Positions 10,521-19,334 of a DNA stretch of 64,000 nt are shown here, one piece after another. The notes under the pieces were generated by a model. The model had not been told where the DNA came from and searched no databases. It saw nothing but the letters and a program-made list of their open reading frames with translations. The number at the start of each line of letters is the position of its first letter. Positions within the stretch are counted from its first letter, which is position 1. The position numbers were made by a program, and so were the translations under genes. Origin of the DNA: Planomicrobium soli (lineage in GTDB: Bacteria > Bacillota > Bacilli > Bacillales_A > Planococcaceae); NCBI RefSeq assembly GCF_003014655.1, contig NZ_PYAT01000008.1:1-64000 (forward strand), in the 5' to 3' direction.

Positions 10521-11801
10521 TTATTCCCCCAATGATTTCTTCTTCAAAATTGTCTCTGCTAATTGTTCAAACACCACTTCTACCTGCTCGCCCGTTGCCA
10601 TTTCTTTGACAGCAGCTTTGCCATTGGCAATTTCATTTTCGCCGATCACAATGACGTATGCCGCTTTTTTGCGGTCGGCCGATTTCATTTGCGCCTTTAG
10701 TTTACGGCCGCCAAAATCCATATCTGCTGAAATGCCGTTTTCGCGCAAGTTTTTAACGATGCTGAATGCTTTTTTCTTGGTCGTCTCGTCCATTGCAACC
10801 ACATACGCTTCCAGGTTTTGCGAATCGCCGATTTCAACCTTCTCCATTTCAAGCGCCAACAGCAAACGTTCAATGCTCATTGCAAAACCGATTCCTGGCG
10901 ATTGCGGCCCGCCAAGGTCTTCCACAAGGCCGTTGTAACGCCCGCCCCCTGCCAGTGTCGTGATTGCGCCAAATCCTTCAGCGTCACTCATGATCTCAAA
11001 AGCGGTGTGGTTATAGTAATCCAAGCCGCGCACCAAGTTCGGATCGACAACATAGTCAATGTCCAAGTTCTCAAGGTAGCCTTTGACGTCGTCAAAATAT
11101 TGCTGTGATTCCTCATTCAAGAAATCGGCAAGCGATGGCGCGGTTCCCATCAGCGGGTGGTTACGGTCTACTTTGCAATCCAAAATGCGCAGCGGATTTT
11201 TTTCAAGGCGTGTCTGGCAATCGCTGCAAAATTCATTGATTCGCGGAGCAAAGTGTGCGATCAGCGCTTCTTTGTGCGCAATGCGGCTTTCCGTATCGCC
11301 AAGTGAGTTGATGACCAGGCGCAGGCTTTTTAGGCCAACTGAACGGTAAACGTCCATTGCCAGTGAAATAACCTCCGCGTCGATTGCCGGGTCTTTCGAG
11401 CCGATTGCCTCAACTCCAAATTGCACGAATTGGCGCATCCGGCCAGCTTGCGGGCGTTCATAGCGGAACATCGGCCCTGTATAGAACAGCTTCACTGGCT
11501 GGTCAGGCAGACCGAATAATTTATTTTCAACATACGCGCGGACTACAGACGCTGTTCCTTCCGGCCGCAACGTCAAGCTGCGGTCGCCGCGATCCTGAAA
11601 CGTATACATTTCTTTTTGGACGATATCGGTCGTGTCGCCGACTCCGCGCTGGAACAGTTCTGTGTGTTCAAAAATTGGTGTACGGATTTCCTTGTACTGA
11701 TAAAGTCGGCATAGCTCGTTTATTTTCTGTTCGACTTCCTGCCATTTGGCAGATTGGTCCGGCAATACATCGTATGTGCCGCGTGGTGCTTGAATGCTCA
11801 T
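10521..11801 (-). CDS. hisS: Histidyl-tRNA synthetase
   Basis: This class II synthetase charges tRNA His. Visible signatures are [10 protein letters not shown] at the N-terminus, motif 2 [14 protein letters not shown], the HisA motif [14 protein letters not shown], and motif 3 GGGRYNGL with [11 protein letters not shown], followed by a C-terminal anticodon-binding domain. I use the ATG at 11801, which gives 426 residues and has AGAGGAG upstream. An upstream in-frame start at 11858 lies inside the T-box terminator hairpin and should be discarded. Confidence 0.96.
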   Translation of the reverse strand: MSIQAPRGTYDVLPDQSAKWQEVEQKINELCRLYQYKEIRTPIFEHTELFQRGVGDTTDIVQKEMYTFQDRGDRSLTLRPEGTASVVRAYVENKLFGLPDQPVKLFYTGPMFRYERPQAGRMRQFVQFGVEAIGSKDPAIDAEVISLAMDVYRSVGLKSLRLVINSLGDTESRIAHKEALIAHFAPRINEFCSDCQTRLEKNPLRILDCKVDRNHPLMGTAPSLADFLNEESQQYFDDVKGYLENLDIDYVVDPNLVRGLDYYNHTAFEIMSDAEGFGAITTLAGGGRYNGLVEDLGGPQSPGIGFAMSIERLLLALEMEKVEIGDSQNLEAYVVAMDETTKKKAFSIVKNLRENGISADMDFGGRKLKAQMKSADRKKAAYVIVIGENEIANGKAAVKEMATGEQVEVVFEQLAETILKKKSLGE

Positions 11802-11825
11802 GATTTTCACTCCTCTGATTTTCCA

Positions 11826-12085
11826 TACAAAAAAGCTCCCGCCCCTTGCTTTACGCAAGGGACGAGAGCCTGTATTAGCTTCCGCGGTTCCACCCTAGTT
11901 GATGCACAGAAGTGCATCCTCTCATTCCGGATAACGGCCGGTTCCGTCTTTTCCTAATAAACAGCAAATGCCATCGTTCAGAAAAAAGCCTCGTAAGTGT
12001 TATTCATCACCGATCTCTGCAGGAAAGTTTGCAGCCTAGGACTTTCCCTCTCTTTTCAGCCAATCATGCGACTACTTTCTTCGTC
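11826..12085 (-). promoter_or_regulatory. T-box leader controlling hisS-aspS
   Basis: The T-box motif GGGTGGAACCGCGG is on the minus strand at 11882-11895. The terminator hairpin GCTCTCGTCCCTTGC / GCAAGGGGCGGGAGC plus T run lies at 11829-11868. A stem I region includes an AGAGAGGGAA motif (12045-12055 area) and a candidate His specifier CAC at 11997-11999. Uncharged tRNA His would favour the antiterminator and allow hisS and aspS to be transcribed. The specifier assignment is tentative because I did not fold stem I fully. Confidence 0.88.
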
Positions 12086-12116
12086 ATCAGCAAAATATAT
12101 AAAGATAATAAAGTTA

Positions 12117-12145
12117 ATCTTAATTATCTTCGCAAATCTTGTCAA
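12117..12145 (-). promoter_or_regulatory. Promoter of the T-box-hisS-aspS operon
   Basis: The minus strand has -35 TTGACA (12140-12145), a 17-bp spacer and -10 TAAGAT (12117-12122), placed just upstream of T-box stem I. The divergent amidase gene starts 66 bp away at 12211. Confidence 0.7.
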
Positions 12146-12210
12146 CCTTTTTCACCAATGCCTGATTTTTTTTGCTATTATAAATCTATAATCCTAATTG
12201 GAGGTGCTAA

Positions 12211-13749
12211 ATGAACCGCAAGTGGCTTACTGCTATTATTTTACTTTTCTTATTGATTGCTAATTTTCCTCCAGCTTTCGGCGGGCATATGGCTGTCGCA
12301 GAAACCGGAGGCACCCAAATCAACGCTTCCACCGTTAACTTACGGACTGGTCCCGGTTTAACATACAGCGTTGCAGGGTCTCTTGCTAAAGGCGACAAAG
12401 TGACCGTCATCGGGCAAGAAGGCGAGTGGTTCAAAGTGCAGGCCGGAGATTCGACCGGTTGGGTGGCTTCATGGCTCACTTCTGCTGCAACTGATAAATC
12501 GTCGGCACAAACAGCAGTCTCTTCGGTTGACCGCTTGAATGTGCGTTCACAACCCGACCTTTCGGCATCGGTTCTTACGCAAATGAACGCTGGTGACCAA
12601 GCAAAACTGATCGGAGAAACTGGTGACTGGGTTGAAGTGGAATTCCGCAATACACGTGGCTTTGTTTCTAAACAATACATAACGGCTACAAAAACCAAGT
12701 CGGAAAATCCCGCTCCAGCAGCAAATAATGCCGCTTCTTTTGAAATCGCTGTCAGCACTTTGAATGTCCGTAAAAAAGCGGACCTTAGCTCGAGTAAAAT
12801 TGCGACAGTCCATAAAGGCGAAGTATATGCGATCCAGTCTTTTGAAGGAAACTGGGTCCAAATCCGTTTATCGGCAGATCTAACCGGCTGGGTTTACGCT
12901 TTCTATGGCCACCTTTCCGACCAGTCTGTCAAAACCGCAACCGCCTCTACAACTGAAAAGGTGACAGTCCTGACCGACGGCACTAATTTGCGTGCGCAGC
13001 CTTCTACCGCTTCCGGAGTTGTCAGCCGGGCAAACGCCGGTGACCAGCTAGGAGTTGTCGTGAAGCAAGGAGATTGGTACAAAGTAGCGTTGCCAGATGG
13101 CCAGCAGGCATTTATTGCAACTTGGGTCGTAACCGCCGGCGAAGCATCCGGTGCACAAAAAGCACCGGCAAAACAACCGGCAAACCGCAAAGCCGGAACA
13201 CTGAATGGCGTTACCATTGTCCTTGATCCCGGGCACGGCGGGAACGATGGCGGCACAGTCGGAGTACGGGGAACAGTGGAAAAAGATTTGACGCTGAAAA
13301 CAGCCGAAGCCTTGTCGCATTACTTGCGTTCTGCCGGCGCCGAAGTTGTGATGACCCGTCAGTCCGATGTTTTTGTCGACTTGCGAAAACGTGTATCGGA
13401 TGGCCATCAATCAGCAGCTGATGCATTTATCAGCATCCACTATGATGCCATCAACGACAACAGTGTCCATGGGTTCACAACTTATTTTATGCATAGCTAC
13501 CAGCAGCAGCTCGGCAAAGCGATCAATGCCGGCCTTGAAGGCAAATTATCGCTCGACAGCCGCGGCGTACGAAACGGCAATTACCTGGTGCTCCGTGAGA
13601 ACCAGCGGCCGGCCGTCCTTGTTGAACTGGGCTATTTGAGCAATTTCAACGAAGAGCGAATTGTCACGACCAGCCAATTCCGCGATCAAGCGGCGCTTGG
13701 CTTGTATACCGGCATCGTCAATTATTTTGATGCCCAGCTCGGGCAATAG
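12211..13749 (+). CDS. Secreted N-acetylmuramoyl-L-alanine amidase with four SH3b domains
   Basis: This 512-residue protein should cleave the amide bond between muramic acid and the stem peptide outside the cell. The N-terminus (about 1-30) is a signal peptide. Four bacterial SH3 wall-binding repeats follow, each with a NLRxGP- or NVRSQP-like core and a WxxVxxxxGxGW-like end (about 33-92, 100-160, 175-240, 248-312). The C-terminal Amidase_3 domain (about 330-510) has zinc ligands in LDPGHGG, the Glu of VEKD and the His of ISIHYDA, plus the catalytic Glu in VELGYLSN. GGAGG precedes the ATG. Its position matches B. subtilis yrvJ. Confidence 0.93.
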   Translation: MNRKWLTAIILLFLLIANFPPAFGGHMAVAETGGTQINASTVNLRTGPGLTYSVAGSLAKGDKVTVIGQEGEWFKVQAGDSTGWVASWLTSAATDKSSAQTAVSSVDRLNVRSQPDLSASVLTQMNAGDQAKLIGETGDWVEVEFRNTRGFVSKQYITATKTKSENPAPAANNAASFEIAVSTLNVRKKADLSSSKIATVHKGEVYAIQSFEGNWVQIRLSADLTGWVYAFYGHLSDQSVKTATASTTEKVTVLTDGTNLRAQPSTASGVVSRANAGDQLGVVVKQGDWYKVALPDGQQAFIATWVVTAGEASGAQKAPAKQPANRKAGTLNGVTIVLDPGHGGNDGGTVGVRGTVEKDLTLKTAEALSHYLRSAGAEVVMTRQSDVFVDLRKRVSDGHQSAADAFISIHYDAINDNSVHGFTTYFMHSYQQQLGKAINAGLEGKLSLDSRGVRNGNYLVLRENQRPAVLVELGYLSNFNEERIVTTSQFRDQAALGLYTGIVNYFDAQLGQ

Positions 13750-13750
13750 C

Positions 13751-13786
13751 AAAAACGGCATGGGGAAAATCCCGTGCCGTTTTTTA
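13751..13786 (+). terminator. Amidase gene terminator
   Basis: The stem AAAACGGCA-GGG / CCCGTGCCGTTTT is followed by a T run on the plus strand, immediately after the stop codon. Confidence 0.88.
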
Positions 13787-13805
13787 TTTTTGTGCTTTTT
13801 CTAAC

Positions 13806-13890
13806 TTCTGTAAATAATGCCTAATTTGTTGCAAATAACTATCGGCTTGCCGCAAACAAACAGCAAATTCTCATAAATAATTCTGATTCA
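13806..13890. repeat. Tandem array with 21-bp period (array B)
   Basis: The 8-bp core GYAAAYAA occurs at 13810, 13831, 13852 and 13873 (the last as ATAAATAA), exactly 21 bp apart, usually preceded by TGYC or TTCT. The other 9-10 bp of each unit vary. The array occupies the gap between the facing terminators of the amidase gene and dtd. Confidence 0.75.
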
Positions 13891-13894
13891 CAAT

Positions 13895-13932
13895 AAAAAC
13901 CGGCACAGGAACCATTTCCTGTGCCGGTTTTT
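13895..13932 (-). terminator. dtd terminator (bidirectional)
   Basis: A long perfect hairpin (AAAAACCGGCACAGGA / TCCTGTGCCGGTTTTT) lies just after the dtd stop codon. Confidence 0.9.
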
Positions 13933-13933
13933 A

Positions 13934-14374
13934 TTATTTGGATTCAACTACAAGGGTGACGGGACCGTCATTAACCAGTTCAACGTCCATCATGGCGCCG
14001 AAAATGCCGGTCTCGACTGTCAATCCGTTCTCCCTCAAAGCATCGTTAAACGCATGCCATAAGGGCTCTGCGATTTCAGGGCGGGCAGCCGAAGTAAAAC
14101 TCGGCCGGCGCCCTTTTTTCACATCGCCGTACAAAGTGAACTGGGAGATCGACAGGATGTCGCCCCCCACTTCTAAAACTGAATGGTTCATTTTGCCTTC
14201 TTCGTCTTCAAAGAGACGCAGCTGGGCAATTTTTCCCGCTACGTATTTTGCATCATCGATGGTATCTTCATGGGTGATGCCGACGAGTAGGACATAGCCT
14301 GAGCTGATTGCTCCTGTTACGGTCCCTTCGACTTTAACAGAAGCTTGTTTGGAACGCTGTAAAATTACCCGCAT
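13934..14374 (-). CDS. dtd: D-aminoacyl-tRNA deacylase
   Basis: Dtd hydrolyses D-aminoacyl-tRNAs and mischarged glycyl-tRNA Ala for proofreading. The 146-residue protein has [13 protein letters not shown] at the N-terminus, the active-site SQFTLYGD and the C-terminal [12 protein letters not shown] (Gly-cisPro type motif appears as GPVT). It lies 9 bp after relA on the same strand, the standard Bacillales arrangement. Confidence 0.95.
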   Translation of the reverse strand: MRVILQRSKQASVKVEGTVTGAISSGYVLLVGITHEDTIDDAKYVAGKIAQLRLFEDEEGKMNHSVLEVGGDILSISQFTLYGDVKKGRRPSFTSAARPEIAEPLWHAFNDALRENGLTVETGIFGAMMDVELVNDGPVTLVVESK

Positions 14375-14383
14375 GGCTCCTCC

Positions 14384-16576
14384 TTAATTGGTCACGCGCG
14401 TCACCGAGTAAACGTCCGGCAGCTGCTTGATCCGTTCGACCACCCGGTTTAAATAAGAGATGTGCGGAATCATGATGGTCAGATTGATTGTCGCGATTTT
14501 ATCGTTGTCGGCACGCCCGCTGACAGCTGTAATTGTCGTCTTCGTTTCGCTGACCATGTGCATGACTTCATTGATCAAGCCAGTCCGGTCATAAGCTTGG
14601 ACTTCGATATCGATCTGGTAAGATTTGTTTTCCACTGTCTCTGTATTTTCCCATTCAACCGGAATGAGGCGGTCGGTCTCATTCGACTGGACATTCGGAC
14701 AATCGCCCCGGTGAACTGAAACGCCGCGGCCTTTTGTGATAAATCCGATGATGCTGTCTCCAGGAACCGGATTGCAGCATCGCGATAAGCGAATCATGAC
14801 GTTGTCGATGCCCCTGACAATAACGCCGGATTCGGTCCGTTTTTTCGGATTGGCTGCTTTCATTTCTACAGTGATTTTTTCTAGCGCTTCTTCTTGTTCG
14901 CGTTTTTTGCGCAATTTTTCAGCCAAACGGTTGACAACTTGCTGAGCGGTAATGCCGTTAAAGCCGACCGCCGCATACATATCATCTTCCCCGGCAAAAT
15001 TGAATTTATCGCAGACGCGTTTAATGTTTTCATTGGTCAGCACATCTTTGACTGGAAACTCTTGCGCTTTTATTTCTTTTTCAATCAGTTCCCGGCCTTT
15101 TTGCACATTGTCAACGCGCAATTGCTTTTTAAAGAACTGCTTGATTTTATTTTTTGTTTGGGTGGATTTAGCTATTTTCAGCCAGTCGCGGCTTGGCCCA
15201 ACCGATTGCTTGGATGTCAGGATTTCAACAATATCTCCTGTTACCAGTTCGGTATCAAGCGGAACCATTTTCCCATTCACTTTTGCGCCGATGGTTTTGT
15301 TGCCAATCTCGGAATGCACCCGGTAAGCAAAATCAATCGGACAAGAACCGGCGGGCATTTCAATCACATCGCCTTTTGGCGAAAAAACATAAACCATATC
15401 AGAAAACAGGTCGTATTTCAGCGACTCCATAAATTCTTCCGCATTGTCTGACTCGTTCTGGTAATCAAGAATTTCCCGGAACCATGTCAAGCGGGAATCC
15501 ACGGAGCTTTTCGGGCGTTCAGAAGCCTTGCCTTCTTTATAAGCCCAATGCGCCGCCACCCCGTATTCGGCGATGCGATGCATTTCTGCCGTACGGATTT
15601 GGACTTCCAACGGATCGCCTTGCGGCCCAATGACTGTCGTATGAAGCGACTGATAAAGGTTTTGTTTCGGCATGGCGATATAATCCTTAAAGCGCCCGGG
15701 CATCGGTTTCCATGTGGAATGGATAATGCCAAGCACGGCGTAGCAATCTTTGACAGTCTCGACCGTGACCCGAACGGCCAACAAATCATAAATTTCGTTG
15801 AATTGCTTGTTTTGCAGAACCATTTTCCGGTAGATGCTGTATATGTGTTTTGGGCGTCCAAAAAGTTCCGCTTGAATGTCGACATCGTCCAATTGAGTGC
15901 GGATTTCGCCCATCACTTTATTCAAGTATTCTTCCCGTTCGGTCCGCTTTTTCTTCATCAAGTTGACAATGCGGTAATATTGCTGCGGGTTCAAATAACG
16001 AAGCGCTGTGTCTTCAAGCTCCCATTTGATCGTATTGATCCCTAGGCGGTGTGCAATCGGCGCAAATATTTCCAGCGTTTCGTTCGCTTTGATGCGCTGC
16101 TTTTCAACCGATTGGTACTTCAACGTCCGAAGATTGTGCAGACGGTCTGCCAACTTGATCAAAATAACACGGATATCCTGGGCCATGGCCACGAACATTT
16201 TGCGGTGGTTTTCCGCCTGCTGTTCTTCTTTCGACATGTATTTGATTTTGCTGAGCTTTGTTACACCGTCAACCAAAAGTGCCACTTCTTCATTGAAGTC
16301 GCGGACAATGTCCTCGCGGCTGACACTGGTGTCTTCTACTACGTCATGCAAAAAACCTGCAGCTACTGTTGCAGGGTCCATTTGCAAGTCCGCCAAAATC
16401 CCAGCTACCTGTACAGGGTGTACGATATACGGTTCACCTGATTTTCGGAACTGCCCTTCGTGGGCATCAAGCGCAACTTCATACGCCCGTTTTATCATTT
16501 CAACATGATCAGCGTTCATATAAGAGGCAACCATTTGGAATACGTCTTCTGCTGTCCTAATTTGATCTTTGGCCAT
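14384..16576 (-). CDS. relA: Bifunctional (p)ppGpp synthetase/hydrolase RelA (Rel)
   Basis: This 730-residue long RSH protein makes and degrades (p)ppGpp in the stringent response. The N-terminal HD hydrolase domain shows [12 protein letters not shown] and FLHDVVEDT (about 50-150). The synthetase domain has [11 protein letters not shown] and [10 protein letters not shown] (about 240-360), followed by TGS (about 400-460, with [12 protein letters not shown]), a zinc-finger region with RCCNPVPGD, and an ACT domain (about 655-730). Both catalytic halves look intact. It is followed by dtd. Confidence 0.97.
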   Translation of the reverse strand: MAKDQIRTAEDVFQMVASYMNADHVEMIKRAYEVALDAHEGQFRKSGEPYIVHPVQVAGILADLQMDPATVAAGFLHDVVEDTSVSREDIVRDFNEEVALLVDGVTKLSKIKYMSKEEQQAENHRKMFVAMAQDIRVILIKLADRLHNLRTLKYQSVEKQRIKANETLEIFAPIAHRLGINTIKWELEDTALRYLNPQQYYRIVNLMKKKRTEREEYLNKVMGEIRTQLDDVDIQAELFGRPKHIYSIYRKMVLQNKQFNEIYDLLAVRVTVETVKDCYAVLGIIHSTWKPMPGRFKDYIAMPKQNLYQSLHTTVIGPQGDPLEVQIRTAEMHRIAEYGVAAHWAYKEGKASERPKSSVDSRLTWFREILDYQNESDNAEEFMESLKYDLFSDMVYVFSPKGDVIEMPAGSCPIDFAYRVHSEIGNKTIGAKVNGKMVPLDTELVTGDIVEILTSKQSVGPSRDWLKIAKSTQTKNKIKQFFKKQLRVDNVQKGRELIEKEIKAQEFPVKDVLTNENIKRVCDKFNFAGEDDMYAAVGFNGITAQQVVNRLAEKLRKKREQEEALEKITVEMKAANPKKRTESGVIVRGIDNVMIRLSRCCNPVPGDSIIGFITKGRGVSVHRGDCPNVQSNETDRLIPVEWENTETVENKSYQIDIEVQAYDRTGLINEVMHMVSETKTTITAVSGRADNDKIATINLTIMIPHISYLNRVVERIKQLPDVYSVTRVTN

Positions 16577-16620
16577 AATTGCCCACCTTGCTTCTATTTT
16601 TTCGAAAAGTATATCTTTAT

Positions 16621-16650
16621 ATTATAAAAAACAAGGGAAGGAAAAGTAAA
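16621..16650 (-). promoter_or_regulatory. Candidate relA promoter
   Basis: The minus strand has TTTACT (16645-16650), an 18-bp spacer and TATAAT (16621-16626), about 45 bp upstream of the relA start. The -10 is perfect and the -35 moderate. No obvious hairpin separates it from the preceding DJ-1/PfpI gene. Confidence 0.5.
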
Positions 16651-16656
16651 GCTTTG

Positions 16657-17181
16657 TTAGCAGATTTCCATCACTTTAATGAATTCCCGCATATATTCCG
16701 GCAAATCTGGCGGACGGCGGCTTGACACAAGATTGCCGTCAACAACGACAGGTTCATCAAACCATTCTGCTCCGGCATTAGTCATGTCATCTTTAATGCC
16801 CGGTGTGCTCGTCACTTTACGTCCTTGCAAGATATCCGCAGAAATAAGGACCCAGCCGGCATGGCAAATTTGGCCGATCGGTTTTTTCTTTTCATCCATC
16901 TGCTGGACGATGTTCAAAACTTCAGGGAACCGGCGGATTTTGTCCGGCGCCCAACCCCCAGGAACAAGAATCGCATCGTATTGCTCTGGTGTGATGTCGC
17001 CATAAGCAAAATCGGATTCGGCAGGAACGCCGTACTTGCCGATATATTTCGTATGGGCTTCTTCACCGGCCAAGTGGACCGTCGCGCCTTCTTCACGAAG
17101 ACGCAGTATTGGATACCATAATTCAAGATCCTCGAATTCATGATGAACAAAACTCAGCACTTTTTTTCCTGCTAATTTCAT
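16657..17181 (-). CDS. DJ-1/PfpI family protein
   Basis: This 174-residue protein has the DJ-1/PfpI flavodoxin-like fold, a family containing general-stress proteins, deglycases/glyoxalases and proteases. The nucleophile elbow is QICHAGW (Cys near residue 106), with a nearby acidic residue in FEDLELWYP and the typical AILVPGGWAPD strand. It overlaps the pectate-lyase-like gene by 4 bp (ATGA), indicating translational coupling. The exact substrate is unknown; the YfkM/YraA general-stress subgroup is the closest guess. Confidence 0.85.
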   Translation of the reverse strand: MKLAGKKVLSFVHHEFEDLELWYPILRLREEGATVHLAGEEAHTKYIGKYGVPAESDFAYGDITPEQYDAILVPGGWAPDKIRRFPEVLNIVQQMDEKKKPIGQICHAGWVLISADILQGRKVTSTPGIKDDMTNAGAEWFDEPVVVDGNLVSSRRPPDLPEYMREFIKVMEIC

Positions 17182-18731
17182 GTTTGTTCCTCCTTTTGAG
17201 TAACGCCTTCTACAATCACATCAATGCATTCGTCTCCTACCGACAAAGCTTCAGGAGAAGAATCGATGCTCTCGATGTTCCGCACGCGTACATGGTTGGC
17301 TCCATTGTCGCCGCCAGATACTAAAATATCTGACTTTGCCGTCTTAAAACCTTTAAAAATACCGTTATTCATAGAAACATGATTTGCCCGGAATTGAATG
17401 GTTACAGCCGGATTTCCTTTATAGTCGTACTCCGGATCGCCTGCGAACAAAAAGCGGTTGATGACCACATTGCGGTAGCCGGAGACAACCAAAGCGCGCG
17501 GCGTCGATACCCAGTACAGGTCGGAAAATACGGGTGCAATGGCAATAATGCGTTCTGCCGTAATATTATAAGCTGATACGGATTCCGGATCCGTCATTTT
17601 ATGGTGCCCGATATGGCGGAAGTTGTAAGCACGGTTATCGTTTAACGACAAATGGCCAGATATGTGGACGCCGGACGCCGCAGAAGACGAACCATGAGCT
17701 TTTATTTCGATTCCGCCGAAGCAGCGGGCTGTTACATTGTTTACGAGCCAGATATGCCTGGAGCCGTCATCAATTTCAAGGCCATTGGAATTGGCCACGC
17801 CTTTGTCATGGGCAGCACCGCTTGGGTCCCAGAAAAATGAATTCGAAACGAAAATGTAGTCACTGTGGTGGGTAGTTACGCCATCGTCGCCGAAACCATA
17901 GCCTGTCACATGGTCAAGCCAAATATACCGGCTTCCTCCACGCGCGCGGAACCCGTCGCCTGAATAGTTATATAAAGGGGATGTTATATCGAAGCAATGC
18001 AGCCCTGGATTGATGCCTTCTACATTCCTTACCCAACCGTAAGTGACCTGAGCAAATACGAGGCAGCTTGAGAAATTGCCGCCAAAACCGGTTTTCTCCA
18101 GACTTTCCAAACGATGGACGTTCCAGTCCATGCTTAGGTCTTCAACAGCAATATTGCGGTTGCCCTTCAGGTAATTCGAATTGGTAATGAGCCTGCGCCG
18201 TTTTGGAGTATCGGGATGAAGTTTTAAGGTTGTTTCGGATTTGCCTGCACCGATTAAACGCGTCCAGGAAGGCAGTTCTATGAATTTTACTATGTAGACG
18301 CCTGGCGGAACATATACATGAACCCGGCCTTTGCCAATCGCTTTTTGGAATGCAGTCGTGCAATCTGTCTTGCCGTCGCCTACTGCACCAAAATCTGTAA
18401 CGTTGACATATCGAGTGATGGTTTTTTCTAGGTTTTCATATTCCTGATCAAGGGTGATTTTCCATTCCGGATATATCTCTGTCCCATCCGAAGTCCATTT
18501 ATATCCATGTTGGTCAGGAATGGCATACGGCTGCCGGTAAATCGACAATGCCCGTTCAGCTACGGATCTTGGACGCTCCAATACCGGGTTTGCTATCGGT
18601 TCAATCTTAATTTCGTCAAAGTAAGCTTCAGTTTCTTTCATCGTTTCATCCATCGACAATGGATTTTCCAGTAGTTCATCAATCAGTTGCTTGTTCCTTG
18701 ATGGATCATGGTTTTTGTCTAATTGAATCAT
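17178..18731 (-). CDS. Pectate-lyase-superfamily beta-helix protein
   Basis: This 517-residue protein has a right-handed parallel beta-helix. The entry motif VNVTDFGAVGDGKTDCTTAFQKAI (near residue 105, spanning the Pectate_lyase_3/GH28-like start) is followed by many short beta-helix turns such as RYIWLDHVTGYGFGDDGV and RHIWLVNNVTARC. It has no signal peptide or membrane segment, although most relatives are secreted or phage-borne. The N-terminal 100 residues are not recognisable. It is coupled to the PfpI-like gene. Substrate and location are unknown. Confidence 0.7.
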   Translation of the reverse strand: MIQLDKNHDPSRNKQLIDELLENPLSMDETMKETEAYFDEIKIEPIANPVLERPRSVAERALSIYRQPYAIPDQHGYKWTSDGTEIYPEWKITLDQEYENLEKTITRYVNVTDFGAVGDGKTDCTTAFQKAIGKGRVHVYVPPGVYIVKFIELPSWTRLIGAGKSETTLKLHPDTPKRRRLITNSNYLKGNRNIAVEDLSMDWNVHRLESLEKTGFGGNFSSCLVFAQVTYGWVRNVEGINPGLHCFDITSPLYNYSGDGFRARGGSRYIWLDHVTGYGFGDDGVTTHHSDYIFVSNSFFWDPSGAAHDKGVANSNGLEIDDGSRHIWLVNNVTARCFGGIEIKAHGSSSAASGVHISGHLSLNDNRAYNFRHIGHHKMTDPESVSAYNITAERIIAIAPVFSDLYWVSTPRALVVSGYRNVVINRFLFAGDPEYDYKGNPAVTIQFRANHVSMNNGIFKGFKTAKSDILVSGGDNGANHVRVRNIESIDSSPEALSVGDECIDVIVEGVTQKEEQT

Positions 18732-18783
18732 TCGGCCACCTCTTCCTCATTAGTTTCACTCTTTTACATACCCTTCATTTTAT

Positions 18784-18817
18784 AAAAAAACCCCTTCGCC
18801 CCGAAAGACGAAGAAGA
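18784..18817 (-). terminator. apt terminator
   Basis: The minus-strand hairpin CTTCGTC-loop-GGGCGAAG is followed by a GGGG and a run of T, about 5-10 bp beyond the apt stop. The stem contains an imperfect middle. Confidence 0.65.
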
Positions 18818-18821
18818 TATT

Positions 18822-19334
18822 TTAGTATTTCAACAAAGTATTTACATCGTAGCCATCTAGGTTTTTACGGCCATCCAAATAAGTCAATTCAATCAAGAAG
18901 GCACAGCCTACCACTACGCCGCCAAGCTGTTCAACCAGGTTGATCGTTGCGCCGATAGTTCCGCCAGTTGCCAGTAAATCATCAGTAATAAGCACACGCT
19001 GACCTGGTTTGATTGCGTCTTTGTGCATTGTTAAAACATCTTTCCCGTATTCAAGGCCATATTCAGCACGAATAACTTCGCGCGGCAATTTGCCTTCTTT
19101 CCGCACTGGGGCAAATCCGATTTCAAGCGCATAAGCAACCGGGCAGCCGATGATGAATCCGCGTGCTTCCGGGCCTACGATGATTTCAGCGTTTACCGTT
19201 TTTGCATACTCCACGATTTGGTCCGTAGCGTATTTATAGGCAGTTCCATTGTCCATCAGTGATGTGATGTCTTTGAAACGGATACCTGGTTTTGGCCAAT
19301 CTTCTACTATTGTTACATACTGCTTTAAATCCAT
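18822..19334 (-). CDS. apt: Adenine phosphoribosyltransferase
   Basis: Apt salvages adenine to AMP with PRPP. The 170-residue protein starts [20 protein letters not shown] and carries the PRPP loop [13 protein letters not shown] and [11 protein letters not shown] use the ATG at 19334, preceded by AAGGAGG; an earlier in-frame start at 19373 lies inside recJ and lacks homology. The start overlaps the recJ 3' end by 10 bp, suggesting coupling. Confidence 0.96.
   Translation of the reverse strand: MDLKQYVTIVEDWPKPGIRFKDITSLMDNGTAYKYATDQIVEYAKTVNAEIIVGPEARGFIIGCPVAYALEIGFAPVRKEGKLPREVIRAEYGLEYGKDVLTMHKDAIKPGQRVLITDDLLATGGTIGATINLVEQLGGVVVGCAFLIELTYLDGRKNLDGYDVNTLLKY

Noticed and set aside
11802..11858. 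N-terminal extension of HisS
   Set aside because: It would start inside the T-box terminator hairpin, and the downstream ATG at 11801 has a proper ribosome binding site.
17178..18731. Secreted pectate lyase for plant polymer use
   Set aside because: There is no signal peptide and no neighbouring sugar transport or uronate catabolism genes.
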